A DNA stretch of 64,000 nt, taken from assembly GCA_030765045.1 (NCBI GenBank), contig CM060964.1:281770502-281834501 (forward strand). The letters run 5' to 3'. Source of the stretch: Tenodera sinensis. Lineage: Eukaryota; Arthropoda; Insecta; Mantodea; Mantidae. Below are positions 63,265 to 64,000 of this stretch, piece by piece. The stretch's first letter is position 1; each line of letters starts with the position of its first letter. Position numbers and translations under genes: made by a program. The notes beneath the pieces were generated by a model. It was not told where the DNA came from, searched no databases, and saw nothing but the letters and a program-made list of their open reading frames with translations.

Positions 63265-63956
63265 ACTTTCTCTACTCTTGTACTAGCCATTCTTACAAAC
63301 TCTTATTCCTATTATCTTCATGTTGAGATAAACATTTGTATAAATTATCTGATTGTTTATTTCCTTGTAGGTGCAAGGAGAATATTAGAATACAGTAGGC
63401 TTTGAGCGATAGTCAAATCTTTTAAAGCTCTGAGATCCTGTTCTCTTTGCACGCTTAACATATAAAAAAATGAACAAGATGTTCCACTTCACGAAAGTTG
63501 AAAGTTTTCCGAAACTGACACGAACACGGGATGTCTCCGAAATGGTTCACTCTACAAAAAAAATTGATTCAGACATAAATTGTGTGTTTTAGCAAGATCT
63601 ACATTTTTTGTACAGTAAGAGTTTGTCTATCTCTTATGGTTTACGAGTTATTCAAAAGTCATCCAGAGTAAACAGGACTACATAGGCTATAGCCAGAAAA
63701 TTCAAAATATTTCATTTGTCATACAAATATCTTAAACATATGGCATTTTAATCAATATTGTTGGCCATTTTCAAAACCAAAATGTTCAAAAGATTTTCCA
63801 TGTAAAGGGTAGTTTATGGTAAGGCTGGCTATTTTCTTCAAAATATTTGTGCCGCATCATTGAAAGACATTAAACTTAAATACCAACTTTAGTTTTTAAC
63901 CAACTTTTCGCTTTTGAGTTATGCTGCCCACATACAGATAGCCAGCCAGCCACACA

Positions 63957-63987
<31 letters not shown>

Positions 63988-64000
63988 GGACATTTTCCTA
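63265..64000 (+). repeat. interspersed repeat R, copy e, with (AC)n end
   Basis: It parallels 9814-11120 without the retroelement insert: ACTTTCTCTACTCTTGTACT, CCTTGTAGGTGCAAGG, AGCAAGATCTACATTTTTTG and CATCCAGAGTAAACAGGACT, then TTGAGTTATGCTG. It expands into an (AC)n run at 63953-63987. It continues past the window end. Confidence 0.7.

Overview
The window is animal nuclear DNA, AT-rich and crowded with transposons. It looks like an arthropod, possibly an insect with a large genome, judging from long introns, mariner, pogo, piggyBac, hAT and Penelope-like elements and tRNA-derived SINEs. That placement is an inference. I see no prokaryotic features.

The one clear host gene is eIF3a, the PCI-domain scaffold subunit of translation initiation factor 3, on the minus strand. 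Eight internal exons (63048-62852, 62089-61941, 61800-61650, 59566-59366, 40251-40043, 27155-26984, 20353-20039, 6002-5817) join in one frame across GT-AG junctions. They give about 526 residues aligning to roughly residues 18-545 of animal eIF3a. The first coding exon lies beyond position 64000 and the C-terminal exons lie below position 1. The introns are 140 bp to 19.1 kb long, so almost everything else here is intronic.

The intron after the last visible exon (1-5816) holds mariner remnants and a complete but dead piggyBac element (1920-5481, TTAA flanks) with a hAT-type non-autonomous element inserted in its transposase gene. The 14.0-kb intron (6003-20038) holds a TTAA element with GGGGAGGCATC ends, a 111-bp insertion with a hammerhead-ribozyme fold and a 12-bp target-site duplication (TSD), SINEs, two RNase-H-only retroelement inserts with TSDs, a LINE, piggyBac derivatives, a 188-bp hairpin insertion with a 12-bp TSD, and a 5'-truncated Penelope-like element. 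The 6.6-kb intron (20354-26983) holds a possible P-like transposase end, repeats and a tandem duplication. The 12.9-kb intron (27156-40042) holds a young-looking LINE with an open frame and an 11-bp TSD, hAT relics, a Tc1/mariner-like gene split by a piggyBac-type element, and SINEs.

The 19.1-kb intron (40252-59365) is the most layered. It carries a THAP-domain relic and a 9.3-kb hAT element (43395-52681) with an exact 8-bp TSD, swollen by nested LINEs, repeats, purine microsatellites and a 54-bp minisatellite. It also holds a pogo-like relic split by a fold-back SINE and a candidate solo LTR. The rest (59567-64000) has four closely grouped exons and copies of an abundant interspersed repeat (called R here).

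The most unusual material is the pair of very short insertions (111 and 188 bp) that contain intact or decayed hammerhead-like folds and have perfect 12-bp TSDs. They look like minimal non-autonomous derivatives of Penelope-like elements.
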